From Eubacteriales bacterium (GTDB taxonomy: Bacteria; Bacillota; Clostridia; Lachnospirales; Lachnospiraceae), in contig JAUNPU010000012.1 of NCBI GenBank assembly GCA_030536555.1, positions 50,029 to 114,028 of the forward strand: a DNA stretch of 64,000 nucleotides, in the 5' to 3' direction. The notes under the pieces are model-generated. The model searched no databases, was not told the DNA's origin, and worked only from the letters and a program-made list of their open reading frames with translations. The position numbers were made by a program, and so were the translations under genes. Below are positions 40,768 through 49,178 of this stretch, one piece after another; positions within the stretch are counted from its first letter, which is position 1, and each line of letters opens with the position of its first letter.

Positions 40768-41340
40768 TCATTTCAGACAGGCGGCAATCTGCTCCTTCAC
40801 TGCCTCGATGGTGCCGTTGTTGTCGATCACCACATCCGCCAGCTTCAGGAATTCCTGCCGGTCCCGCTGATGCTTCATAATATCCAGGCACTTCTCCCGG
40901 GTGTAGCCGCGATTCTCCATCAGGCGCTCAATGCGGTTCTCCACGGAGGTGTCCACATACCACAGCTCCTCACACAGCCTTCGGCTGCGCTCGTCAAACA
41001 GCGCCGCCTCCACAGCCACAAGATCTGCCCTGCTCTCACCGGCCCGACGCCTAATCGCCTCCCAGGTGAGAGGATGAATGATCTCATTGACCATGCGAAG
41101 AGCATTCTCATCACGGAAGATCAGCTCTGCGAACCGTCTCCGGTCGATGGATCCCGTCTCGTCCAGAATCCCGGTGCCGAACTGCTCCACCAGACTCAGA
41201 TATCCCTCCTGCCCCGGCTCCTCCAGCTCCTTCGCCACCTCGTCTGCCTGAATAATCTCGGCGTGGTACGTCTCCCTCAGAATGGAGAGAATCCGGCTCT
41301 TCCCGGCTCCCACGCCCCCGGTAATCCCGATCACCTTCAT
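40768..41340 (-). CDS. coaE: Dephospho-CoA kinase
   Basis: Last step of coenzyme A synthesis, 190 aa. P-loop GITGGVGAGKSR at residues 5-16; AEIIQADEVAKEL near the substrate site; HPLTWEAIRR and VVIDNNGTIE are typical family blocks. It lies in a polA-to-coaE neighbourhood, a common Firmicutes linkage here interrupted by five genes. SseB-like gene 2 bp upstream. Confidence 0.96.
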   Translation of the reverse strand: MKVIGITGGVGAGKSRILSILRETYHAEIIQADEVAKELEEPGQEGYLSLVEQFGTGILDETGSIDRRRFAELIFRDENALRMVNEIIHPLTWEAIRRRAGESRADLVAVEAALFDERSRRLCEELWYVDTSVENRIERLMENRGYTREKCLDIMKHQRDRQEFLKLADVVIDNNGTIEAVKEQIAACLK

Positions 41341-41342
41341 GA

Positions 41343-41807
41343 TCAGTTCCCGTGACGGGCGTTCATCTTCGCCTCTCTCTGCTTCAGCAGAGATAACAGC
41401 AGTGACTTGGAGATGCTGATATTCTCACCATAGGGATTGATCACAAAGCCCTTTAAGTCGTTGATGTTGCGGATCAGGATATTGCCGAAATCCTCCAGGG
41501 TCATGATTAGCGCCTGATTGTTCTTCTCCTCGTCATTCCACTTGGCATACTCATCCAGATCCGTAAATGCCAGATAGTACTTCTCACCCTCGGTATTCTG
41601 AATGTCCATGAAACGGATTCTTCTGGACGGACCGCTCTTCTCCGTCAGGACCGTCTGCTGCTCAATCGGGGAAAGCAGGCGGGAATCCATCAGGGCTGCT
41701 GCCAGTCTGCTGCGGGTCTCGTCGCTGTCATGGCGTGCCACCTGGCGCATGGCTTCCACTAACTTCGGGTTTCTGATATTTTCTGCTGACTGATTCATCT
41801 GATTCAT
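41343..41807 (-). CDS. SseB-family protein
   Basis: Protein of 154 aa with the SseB N-terminal domain pattern: NPKLVEAMRQVARHDSDETR, then YYLAFTDLDEYAKWND and GFVINPYGENISISKSLLL. SseB-like proteins are small soluble proteins of unknown role in Firmicutes. AAAGGA lies before the first ATG. It ends 2 bp before coaE, so the two are cotranscribed. Confidence 0.8.
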   Translation of the reverse strand: MNQMNQSAENIRNPKLVEAMRQVARHDSDETRSRLAAALMDSRLLSPIEQQTVLTEKSGPSRRIRFMDIQNTEGEKYYLAFTDLDEYAKWNDEEKNNQALIMTLEDFGNILIRNINDLKGFVINPYGENISISKSLLLSLLKQREAKMNARHGN

Positions 41808-41854
41808 ATTTTAATAATTCCTTTCTTATATCCATAGGTTCTGCGCCCATTGTA

Positions 41855-42937
41855 TCATAAAATGTCCCTGCCATCTACTGAATCTTTATTTTCTTTTTCG
41901 GAACATGTTTCTAACGCTGATGCCTGACTCTCGCCAAACACTTCGATTCCATTGGCTTTTAGAAGCTCTGCCGTCACCCCGTCACCCGGAATCCGTGTTC
42001 CCGTAAAGGTGCCGTCGTAAATAATCCCGCTTCCACAGGACGGGCTTCTTTCCTTTAAGACCGCGCAGCTGCAGCCGTAAAGCTTTGCCAGCTTCAGGGT
42101 CTCCTCAGCGCCGCGGCGGTACTGCTTTGTCACGTCCATACCGGTTCTGGTCATGACCCGGTCTCCGATCCGCTCTGCCGGGTCCCGCGGAGTGGCAAGG
42201 CCGCCCAGAATCTCCGGGCACACCGGAATCAGCTGAAACCGGTCCATCAGACCGCGAACCTCCGGCTCCAGCACGCCCTTGTCATTGTAGCGGCAGTTGA
42301 CCCCCAAAAGGCAGGCACTGACCAGCACACAGGGCTTATGCTTTCCGCTGTCCTGGTTCTGACACGTCTCCTTCTTCTTATACAACACATGGCGGCGCAG
42401 ACCGCCGTATTTCTCCCTGGTAGCCACGATCACATAGCCATGCCGCTGCATGGTGTGCAGGCTGGCGTGATTCTCCGGGTGAATGGTACAGAGCAGATAC
42501 TGCTCCGGGCGGGTTTCCAGCTCCCGCTCCGACGCCTCCACCAGCATGCTCTGCAGGTGATGTCCGCGAAATTCAGGGTTGACCGCCGCCGAGTCCATAT
42601 GGGCAACCAGCTTAAGCTGCTGTGGATTCAGATGGATTTCTGTGCCCAGATTGCTTCCCGGCTGCTCTCCTGTGGAATCCCCGGACGCTTCCCCGCCGGT
42701 CCCGCGCCTGGCCGGGAAATCCACGATAAAGTATCCCGCCAGCTCCTTCTTTCGGCTTTCCGCCACCATAATAAAGCCTTCCTGCTCCAGATGCCGCTCC
42801 ACCCACGGGCGCTCATCTGTCACATACCAGTCCGGGTGCTCCATCCCGGCTTTCGTCTCATTCATCAGCGTCATCACAGAATCCAGATCCGCGGCTTCTG
42901 CTCTTCGTATGGTAAACAATTCCTCTGATTTCATCAT
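41855..42937 (-). CDS. Fusion of GNAT acetyltransferase and DUF523 (YbbK-like)
   Basis: Protein of about 360 aa with two families in one chain. Residues about 1-190 are a GNAT acetyltransferase (MDSAAVNPEFRGHHLQSMLV as acetyl-CoA loop; HPENHASLHTMQRHGY). Residues about 205-345 are DUF523: VSACLLGVNCRYNDKG, CPEILGGLATPRDPAERIG, CAVLKERSPSCGSG. These are normally separate genes. A low-complexity GTGGEASGDSTGEQPGS insertion lies in the GNAT half. AGAGGTG eight bases before the ATG at 42937 sets the start; the frame to 43045 overlaps the sfsA promoter. Confidence 0.85.
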   Translation of the reverse strand: MMKSEELFTIRRAEAADLDSVMTLMNETKAGMEHPDWYVTDERPWVERHLEQEGFIMVAESRKKELAGYFIVDFPARRGTGGEASGDSTGEQPGSNLGTEIHLNPQQLKLVAHMDSAAVNPEFRGHHLQSMLVEASERELETRPEQYLLCTIHPENHASLHTMQRHGYVIVATREKYGGLRRHVLYKKKETCQNQDSGKHKPCVLVSACLLGVNCRYNDKGVLEPEVRGLMDRFQLIPVCPEILGGLATPRDPAERIGDRVMTRTGMDVTKQYRRGAEETLKLAKLYGCSCAVLKERSPSCGSGIIYDGTFTGTRIPGDGVTAELLKANGIEVFGESQASALETCSEKENKDSVDGRDIL

Positions 42938-42987
42938 GTATTTCACCTCTGCCTCCATGATATAGCCACCACTATAACACATTTCCC

Positions 42988-43016
42988 TTGACAAATACAA
43001 TGGAAACTGGCAAGAT
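42988..43016. promoter_or_regulatory. Divergent promoter region of sfsA and the GNAT-DUF523 gene
   Basis: Plus strand: a TTGACA at 42988-42993 faces sfsA, with only a weak AAGATT at the -10 position near 43011. Minus strand: TTGTAT, 18 bp, TATAGT overlaps the same stretch facing the fusion gene. Overlap would make the two promoters compete. Confidence 0.4.
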
Positions 43017-43062
43017 TTTTGCAAATGAATCTGTTTACAGAACAATAAAAGGAGATTTTCTC

Positions 43063-43782
43063 ATGAAATACGAGCATATGATACAGGCAAAGTTCCTGTC
43101 CCGGCCCAACCGATTTATCGCCTATGCGGACCTTGACGGACAGCAGGTGACCTGCCATGTGAAGAATACCGGGCGCTGCCGGGAACTGCTGGTGCCCGGC
43201 GCTGACATCTGGCTGCAGCACCACCCGGACGCCGCTGCTTCCGGACGCAAGACCGAATATTCCCTGATCAGCGTCTGCAAGGAGACCGCTGACGGAATCC
43301 AGCTTGTCAACATGGATTCCCAGGCGCCCAATCAGGTAGCGGCAGAATGGCTGTGCAGGCAGCCGGATGCTCTCTCCCTGTCAAACATCCGCCGGGAAGT
43401 CCGCTACGGCAGTTCCCGCTTTGACCTGGCATTTGAGGAGGACGGGGTTCCGGCCTTCCTTGAAGTCAAGGGCGTCACCCTGGAGCATGACGGCATTGCC
43501 CGCTTCCCGGACGCACCCACAGAGCGGGGAATCAAACATTTGCAGGAGTTGGAGCATGCCGCCGGTGAAGGCTTTCGCGCCTATGCCCTGTTTGTCATCG
43601 CAATGAAAGGAATCCGCACCTTTGAGCCCAACCGTGCCGCACATCCTGCATTTGCGGATGCGCTGGCACATGCTGCTGCCCACGGGGTGCGGATTCTCGC
43701 TTACGACTGCACGGTCACACCGAATTCCCTGACAGTCGATCAGCCGGTTCCGGTGGTACTGCCGCCCTTATCCTGTGTATGA
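43063..43782 (+). CDS. sfsA: SfsA family protein, probable DNA/RNA-binding nuclease
   Basis: Protein of 239 aa. N-terminal OB-like half: LSRPNRFIAYADLDGQQVTCHVKNTGRCRELLVPG; nuclease-like half: SRFDLAF...PAFLEVKGVTLE with Asp and Glu-x-Lys, then FPDAPTERGIKHLQEL. First described as a sugar fermentation stimulation protein; more recently viewed as a PD-(D/E)XK-type nuclease. AAAGGAG precedes the ATG at 43063. Its stop is 2 bp from that of the convergent aminotransferase. Confidence 0.95.
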   Translation: MKYEHMIQAKFLSRPNRFIAYADLDGQQVTCHVKNTGRCRELLVPGADIWLQHHPDAAASGRKTEYSLISVCKETADGIQLVNMDSQAPNQVAAEWLCRQPDALSLSNIRREVRYGSSRFDLAFEEDGVPAFLEVKGVTLEHDGIARFPDAPTERGIKHLQELEHAAGEGFRAYALFVIAMKGIRTFEPNRAAHPAFADALAHAAAHGVRILAYDCTVTPNSLTVDQPVPVVLPPLSCV

Positions 43783-43784
43783 TT

Positions 43785-44624
43785 CTATCTGGTCTCGTTG
43801 TTGTACTTCTCCATATAAGCGTCCTGGATCAGCTTCACCATCTCCGGATTTCTGCCGCCGATCGACCTGCCGTTTAAGCTGCAGGCACGTCTGCACAGCT
43901 GGGTGGAGCTGGATACCAGCACCTCGTCAGCCTCCATCAGCTGCTGCATGGTAAATGGAGTCTCGTCCACCGGAATATTATGTTCCTTGCAGATCTCGAT
44001 CATATGCTTTCTGGTGATACCCGGCAGAATGTAATGATCCGTAGGATGGGTAATGAACACGCCGTCCTTGATGATGCTGATGTTGCTGTGCGCACATTCG
44101 GTCACCACATCGCCCCGATGGAACACGCACTCATCACAGCCCTGCTCCTCGGCATGGGTGGCAGCCATACAGTTGATCATCAGGTTCAGGGTCTTGATGT
44201 TGCAGTGGAGGAAGCGGGTGTCCTCCATATCCGTCATCGTAAGCTGTCTGCTCTGGTCCTTCACCTTCATCGGCTTGATGGTCACCCACAGATTCGCCTT
44301 CACGCCCACCGGATATATGTGATTTCTCGGAGCAGTGCCGCGGGTAACCTGCCAGTACAGCATCTGGTCCGGGGAATCCACCTTCTGCACCAGATCATTC
44401 AGAATATCTTTCAGCTCCTGCTTGGTATACGGAATCTCAATCTTCACCAGACCTGCACTGTTGTAGAACCGCTCCACATGGTCCTCCAGTGCAAAGATCT
44501 TGTGATTGCTCACCATAGTCGCCTCATACACACCGTCGCCGAAGAAGCACACACGGTCATTCATCGGCACCATCATCTCATCGATCGGCGCAATTCTGCC
44601 ATTGTAATAAGCCAGATTTTCCAT
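43785..44624 (-). CDS. D-amino acid aminotransferase-like class IV aminotransferase
   Basis: PLP aminotransferase of 279 aa. N-terminal YYNGRIAPIDEMMVPMNDRVCFFGDGVYEA, mid LYWQVTRGTAPRNHIYP, PLP lysine in HCNIKTLNLMINCMAATH, then VTECAHSNISIIKDG and ILPGITRK. These segments favour D-alanine transaminase over branched-chain transaminase; the latter remains possible. A D-enzyme would make D-Glu or D-Ala for the wall. It is 68 bp after polA. Confidence 0.88.
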   Translation of the reverse strand: MENLAYYNGRIAPIDEMMVPMNDRVCFFGDGVYEATMVSNHKIFALEDHVERFYNSAGLVKIEIPYTKQELKDILNDLVQKVDSPDQMLYWQVTRGTAPRNHIYPVGVKANLWVTIKPMKVKDQSRQLTMTDMEDTRFLHCNIKTLNLMINCMAATHAEEQGCDECVFHRGDVVTECAHSNISIIKDGVFITHPTDHYILPGITRKHMIEICKEHNIPVDETPFTMQQLMEADEVLVSSSTQLCRRACSLNGRSIGGRNPEMVKLIQDAYMEKYNNETR

Positions 44625-44692
44625 TTTCTCTTTTTCCTCTTTTCCTTTTGTTTCGGTTGATTTCCCATGTCATTGTCCCGGGAACTCTGCCT

Positions 44693-47413
44693 CTATTTTG
44701 CATCAAGCCAGCTGGCTCCGGAATGTGCCTCCACCTCCAGCGCCACCTTAAGGTTTGCCGCATGCTTCATCTTGTCTGTCAGAAGTGCGGTCACTTCCTC
44801 CAGCTCCTCCTTCCGGGTCTCCACCAGAAGCTCATCGTGGACCTGCAGCACGATTCTGGACCTTAACCCCCGCGCCCGCAGCTCCTGATCCACTGCAATC
44901 ATGGCAATCTTCATAATGTCTGCCGCCGTTCCCTGAATCGGGGAATTCATCGCCACACGCTCACCAAAGGAGCGCTGCATGAAATTGCCGGATTTCAGCT
45001 CCGGAATCGGGCGTCTCCGTCCAAACATACTGGTCACATAGCCCTGACTCTTGCCGTCCTCCACCTGCTTGTCCAGAAATGTCTTGACTCCCGGATAGGT
45101 CTCAAAATATTTATTGATATACTCCAGCGCTTCCTTGCGGCTGATGCTCAAGTCCTCGCTGAGTCCAAATGCGCTGATGCCGTATACGATACCGAAGTTG
45201 ACCGCCTTGGCATTGCGCCGCTGCAGCGGAGTCACCTGGTCCAGAGGCGTGTGAAATACCTCCGATGCTGTGATGGCGTGGATATCCTGTGCATCCCGGT
45301 AAGCGCTGATCAGCCGCTCGTCCTCTGACATATGTGCCAGAATGCGCAGCTCGATCTGGGAGTAGTCCGCATCCACGAACACACAGCCATCCTCCGGCAC
45401 AAATACCTTGCGGATCTCCCGCCCCAGCTCCATGCGGACCGGAATATTCTGCAGGTTCGGCTCCGTGCTGCTGATTCGTCCGGTGGCTGTGATGGTCTGG
45501 TTGAATCTGCCGTGAATTCGCTCGTCCTCTCCGATATAGACCGCAAGTCCCTCCGCGTAGGTGGAATTCAGCTTGGTCAGCTGGCGGTAGTCCAGAATCA
45601 TCTGCACGATGGGGTACTCCGGTGCCAGCTTCTCCAGCACATCCGCCGCCGTGGAATAGCCGGTCTTGGTCTTCTTGCCATGAGGCAGCTCCATCCGCTC
45701 AAATAATATCTCCCCCAGCTGCTTCGGAGAATTGATATTAAATGTCTCCCCTGCCAGGTCGTAGATCTCCTGCTCCAGCTTCGCAATCCTCACCTTCAGG
45801 CGGTCGCCGTACTCCTTAAGCTGCTCCCGGTCCACCCGGATGCCAGCCTGCTCCATGTGATACAGGCTGTAGATCAGCGGCATTTCCATGGTCAAAAACA
45901 GCTCCAGCATGCCGTCCTGTTCCAGCTTCTCCTTCAGCGCCCCCATCGCCTTCCAGGCAATGTAGCCCATATAGCAGACGCAGTTGACAGCCTTCTGATC
46001 CCCCTCCAGCAGAGCTGCTGCCAGAGACTGTTTTCCGAGAAGGTCAGCCTTTGACGGCACGGTCATGCCCAGATAATCCCGTGCCAGGTCGTCATAGGCG
46101 TAGGTGTCTTTCAGAGGATTCAGGAGATATCCCGCCACACCCAGGTCCACCACCGGACTGCCATAGTCCAGATTCAGGTATGGAAGCTGGGATTTTAAAT
46201 CCAGCACGCCAAAGCTGTAATCCTCCGGTCTGCCCTCTGCCGGGCTGTGGTCCATCTGGCTGTGGTCCGTCTGGTTCGCATGACCGTTCTCAACCGACGT
46301 TTTCCGCTTCGCCACCAGGTCATTTACCTTGTCGCACAGATACGCACCCGTGATAAATCCCGTCGCCGGAACCGCATAGCACTCCTCTTCCCCAAAGCAC
46401 AGTGCCAGACCTTTGACGGTTCCCAGCTCCGTGATCAGCTGGAATCCGACCTGCTCCGCCCCGGCTGCCCGCTCAAACAGCTGCTCCGCACCTGCCAGGT
46501 CATCGATACTCCAGAAGTTCTCTTCCACAGAGGCACCGCCCATATCCGCCACATCAAACCGCGCCAGGATGGACTTGAACTCCAGCCGCTTCATATACTG
46601 GTAAGCTTCCGGCGTGTACAGATTGCCGATCTCCGCATCCTCGTAGGAAAATTCAATCGGACAGTCGATGCAGATGGTCGCCAGCTCCTTGCTCATCACC
46701 GCCATGTCGTAGTGCTCCGCCAGAGCCTTCTGCGCCCGGGGCGGCTTCAGTTCATTCAGATGGGCGTAGGCATTCTCAATGCTGCCGTAAGCCACAATCA
46801 GGCTGGTTGCCGTCTTCTCTCCGATAGACGGAACCCCCGGAATATTGTCCGAAGAATCCCCCATCAGCGCCTTCACATCGATGAATTCCACCGGCGTCAC
46901 CTGATATTCCCGCTTCACATCCTCCGGGTAGTAGTCGTAGATTTCCGTCTTGCCCTTAGAGGTCTTGGGAATCCGGATCTTGATATGCGTGTCCGAAAGC
47001 TGCAGCAGATCCCGGTCACCGGAGACCACAGAGACCTCCACGCCGTCCGCCGCACTGCGCTTTGCCACAGTCCCCAGAATATCGTCCGCCTCATAGCCCG
47101 GAAGTGTCATGATTGGAACTCCCATGGATGCCAGCACTTCCTTCATCAGTCCCACCTGCTCGTGCAGCTCCTGGGGCATCGGCTTGCGCGTCCCCTTGTA
47201 ATCCGCGAACTGCTTATGGCGGAAGGTCGGCTCCTTCAAGTCAAATGCCACCGCCAGATGGTCTGCCTCCTCTTCCTCCAGAATCTTAAACATAATATTG
47301 AGGAACCCGTACACCGCGTTGGTGTGAAGTCCCTCAGAATTGGTCAGCTCCGGAACCCCGTAAAACGCACGGTTCAGGATGCTGTGCCCGTCGATCAATA
47401 CCAGTTTACCCAT
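44693..47413 (-). CDS. polA: DNA polymerase I
   Basis: Repair and Okazaki-fragment polymerase, 906 aa. The N-terminal 5'-3' exonuclease has KLVLIDGHSILNRAFYG, LPGYEADDILGT and GDRDLLQL. The central 3'-5' exonuclease domain is degenerate: the expected Asp-x-Glu is replaced around GFQLITELGTVKG. The polymerase part has DADYSQIELRILAH (motif A), RRNAKAVNFGIVYGIS (motif B) and LQVHDELLVET (motif C). A hydrophilic insertion with 15-bp repeats (46243-46272) lies in the vestigial domain. The start at 47413 follows AAGGAG. Confidence 0.97.
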   Translation of the reverse strand: MGKLVLIDGHSILNRAFYGVPELTNSEGLHTNAVYGFLNIMFKILEEEEADHLAVAFDLKEPTFRHKQFADYKGTRKPMPQELHEQVGLMKEVLASMGVPIMTLPGYEADDILGTVAKRSAADGVEVSVVSGDRDLLQLSDTHIKIRIPKTSKGKTEIYDYYPEDVKREYQVTPVEFIDVKALMGDSSDNIPGVPSIGEKTATSLIVAYGSIENAYAHLNELKPPRAQKALAEHYDMAVMSKELATICIDCPIEFSYEDAEIGNLYTPEAYQYMKRLEFKSILARFDVADMGGASVEENFWSIDDLAGAEQLFERAAGAEQVGFQLITELGTVKGLALCFGEEECYAVPATGFITGAYLCDKVNDLVAKRKTSVENGHANQTDHSQMDHSPAEGRPEDYSFGVLDLKSQLPYLNLDYGSPVVDLGVAGYLLNPLKDTYAYDDLARDYLGMTVPSKADLLGKQSLAAALLEGDQKAVNCVCYMGYIAWKAMGALKEKLEQDGMLELFLTMEMPLIYSLYHMEQAGIRVDREQLKEYGDRLKVRIAKLEQEIYDLAGETFNINSPKQLGEILFERMELPHGKKTKTGYSTAADVLEKLAPEYPIVQMILDYRQLTKLNSTYAEGLAVYIGEDERIHGRFNQTITATGRISSTEPNLQNIPVRMELGREIRKVFVPEDGCVFVDADYSQIELRILAHMSEDERLISAYRDAQDIHAITASEVFHTPLDQVTPLQRRNAKAVNFGIVYGISAFGLSEDLSISRKEALEYINKYFETYPGVKTFLDKQVEDGKSQGYVTSMFGRRRPIPELKSGNFMQRSFGERVAMNSPIQGTAADIMKIAMIAVDQELRARGLRSRIVLQVHDELLVETRKEELEEVTALLTDKMKHAANLKVALEVEAHSGASWLDAK
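46243..46272. repeat. 15-bp in-frame duplication in polA
   Basis: GGCTGTGGTCCATCT (46243-46257) is followed by GGCTGTGGTCCGTCT (46258-46272). It encodes a QTDHS/QMDHS pentapeptide repeat in a surface-type insertion of PolA. Confidence 0.75.
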
Positions 47414-47445
47414 ATATAGTAAGTCTCCTTGTTGTTCTATCCCGC

Positions 47446-47793
47446 TCAGATTCCGCCCTGTCCCCAGATGCGCAGCTGCAAAAGCAGCGTTGTCAGCACC
47501 CCGACCGCACACAGGGTATTGACTGCATAGCAGATCACCTTGCGAAGCCGCACACCCCGCACCTTCATCCAGGCTGTATACAGACTGTTCTCCAGCGCTC
47601 CGGCGATGTCGTAGCCGCCCGAACCGGAATCCAGCTGCTGAAGACCAAACGAAACCGTATAGTAGATCTCCAACTCTTCCCTGCAGGAAGGACAGTCCTG
47701 AATGTGCGTCAAAAATGCTTCCAGCTCCTCTTCACCCAGCTGAAAATTGATATACGGAATCACCATCTTCTCCGCTTCCTTACAGCTCAGCAT
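47446..47793 (-). CDS. Zinc-finger (zf-HC2) membrane protein, anti-sigma-like
   Basis: Protein of 115 aa. The N-terminal zinc-finger pattern (MLSCKEAEKMV...HIQDCPSCREEL, the H-x3-C-x2-C of anti-sigma factors) is followed by a linker and one membrane span near residues 85-108. GGAGGG precedes the ATG at 47793. Anti-sigma genes normally sit beside an ECF sigma gene; none is found here. It lies 32 bp before polA, so the two may be cotranscribed. Confidence 0.8.
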   Translation of the reverse strand: MLSCKEAEKMVIPYINFQLGEEELEAFLTHIQDCPSCREELEIYYTVSFGLQQLDSGSGGYDIAGALENSLYTAWMKVRGVRLRKVICYAVNTLCAVGVLTTLLLQLRIWGQGGI

Positions 47794-47884
47794 ACTATCC
47801 CTCCTTTCACTCCCCCTATCATACAATAATCTGCGGGTATTTTCAATTTATTCACGACATTTTTTCATCTGCTGAAACACAGAA

Positions 47885-47932
47885 AAAGAAAAAGCCTCCA
47901 AAAATCACACCATCGCATGATTCCTGAAAGCT
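47885..47932 (-). terminator. Terminator of tRNA-Leu
   Basis: Minus strand: a 15-bp stem, 47918-47932 paired with 47893-47907 (several G-U pairs), followed by TTTTTC. It stands 19 bp downstream of the tRNA. Confidence 0.8.
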
Positions 47933-47950
47933 CTTTGCCCCTGCCAAGGA

Positions 47951-48033
47951 TGCCGGCAGCCGGACTCGAACCGGCACGAGGTCGCCCCCGTCAGATTTTG
48001 AGTCTGATGCGTCTGCCATTCCGCCACGCCGGC
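47951..48033 (-). tRNA. tRNA-Leu (anticodon CAA)
   Basis: Cloverleaf on the minus strand: acceptor GCCGGCG with TGCCGGC, D-arm GGCGGAATGGCAGACGC, anticodon stem TCAGA/TCTGA with loop CTCAAAA giving anticodon CAA, a long variable arm typical of leucine tRNAs, and T-arm GCCGGTTCGAGTCCGGC. CCA is not encoded. Confidence 0.95.
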
Positions 48034-48052
48034 TTACTTACGCAACAAAAGT

Positions 48053-48081
48053 ATTGTAGCACAAGCGGCAGGCTTTGGCAA
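48053..48081 (-). promoter_or_regulatory. tRNA-Leu promoter
   Basis: Minus strand: -35 TTGCCA (48076-48081), 17-bp spacer, -10 TACAAT (48053-48058), 20 bp before the tRNA 5' end. Confidence 0.7.
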
Positions 48082-48159
48082 GTGTTTTTTTCGTAGATAC
48101 AATTCGTTGAATTCGTGAAATTCAAGAGTCAGCTACATTCCAAAGCCGCAATGACTCAG

Positions 48160-48600
48160 TCAATCCAGCAAATACCCTTCCTGATACGAACACCGCAGAT
48201 AATCTGGATTCATATAATAATATCCGGCCCTGAAATCGGAGATTGCATCGCTTACAAATGAAGAGAATATCTTAATTAATTCCTGAATCTCCTCCCCCTT
48301 TTTTGCACACAATTCAATCAAGTCAGCATATAACTTTCCAATCGCTGTTGCGCTCGGAATCGAGTATGGACAATCCGAGATTGTATCAAAATTCCCCATC
48401 GGAATCTGATACTTATCAATCCATTCATCGCACACCTGCTCGTAGGACAGGCAGTGATTTACCTCCGCATCATATAATTCCTTTTCGATTCCTGTTTCTT
48501 TCATCTTCTCTATGATCGCACCACGGTGATTGTTTGTTTTTCTTGCTGTGTATTCAATCATGGAACAAACGTAAAATAAATCATTTCTTTGATTTGTCAT
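48160..48600 (-). CDS. DUF3791-like partner of DUF3990 (module 2)
   Basis: Protein of 146 aa. The N-terminal about 50 residues (RNDLFYVCSMIEYTARKTNN, HRGAIIEKM) resemble DUF3791; the rest, with AIGKLYADLIELCAKKG and FVSDAISDFRAGYYYMNPDY, is unrecognised. The start at 48600 overlaps the end of the DUF3990 gene by 20 nt. DUF3791 genes commonly sit next to DUF3990 and are candidates for the neutralising partner. GAGGTGG precedes the ATG. Confidence 0.75.
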   Translation of the reverse strand: MTNQRNDLFYVCSMIEYTARKTNNHRGAIIEKMKETGIEKELYDAEVNHCLSYEQVCDEWIDKYQIPMGNFDTISDCPYSIPSATAIGKLYADLIELCAKKGEEIQELIKIFSSFVSDAISDFRAGYYYMNPDYLRCSYQEGYLLD

Positions 48601-49069
48601 ACTCCACCTCGCTTTTCTGAAATTGCAGGCAGTCCAGCCCGGCCAGCGTATGAAAGCTGATCTGATGAGTGGGGTGCTTAAATTCTGCAAGCGCCCAAAA
48701 CTGTTTCCTCGAAATGTCTCCATTGAGAAAATCATTCACATAATTCCAAACGGTATCATCCGCCATAGGACCTTCTACAATATCATAGCGATGCGTCTTG
48801 CCGCTCCGACAATCTGCAATGAAATCCAGCCATTCATCCGACATTCCATCGAATTTTCTGATTGATAAAGAAGGATTTTCTGTATAGTTATAATAATTGA
48901 CAATCGGAATGCCGCTTCCGCGGTTTGCCCACCGAACTGCCTGAGCATGATTATTGGTGCAGTAAAATCCCCACGAAAAATCCTTCGTATATTTTGCCTT
49001 TCTTACCTCTGGAAATTCGACGGTTTCTTTGCTGGCATGATATAATATAATCTTTTTTTCATTTTCCAT
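48581..49069 (-). CDS. DUF3990 protein, possible ADP-ribosyltransferase-fold effector (module 2)
   Basis: Protein of 162 aa, homologous to the module-1 protein: LYHASKETVEFP, DFSWGFYCTNNHAQAVRWAN, YDIVEGPMADDTVWNYV, and DFLNGDISRKQFW all align with the corresponding blocks at 27347-28036. It is about 65 residues shorter. AAAGGA precedes the ATG. The gene is the first of a two-gene unit with the DUF3791-like protein, downstream of the GAG-type locus on the same strand. Confidence 0.82.
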   Translation of the reverse strand: MENEKKIILYHASKETVEFPEVRKAKYTKDFSWGFYCTNNHAQAVRWANRGSGIPIVNYYNYTENPSLSIRKFDGMSDEWLDFIADCRSGKTHRYDIVEGPMADDTVWNYVNDFLNGDISRKQFWALAEFKHPTHQISFHTLAGLDCLQFQKSEVEYDKSKK

Positions 49070-49178
49070 TGATTGTTCCTTTTCGCTTCTTCAAATATTA
49101 CGAAACAACGCGTCACGTTTCTTATTATATCATTTCACACCGGCATTTTCAATTCCGCTTTAACTCAACTATTCACAT

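Noticed and set aside
47951..48033. Integrated element using tRNA-Leu as attachment site
   Set aside because: No integrase gene and no second copy of the tRNA 3' end were seen nearby.
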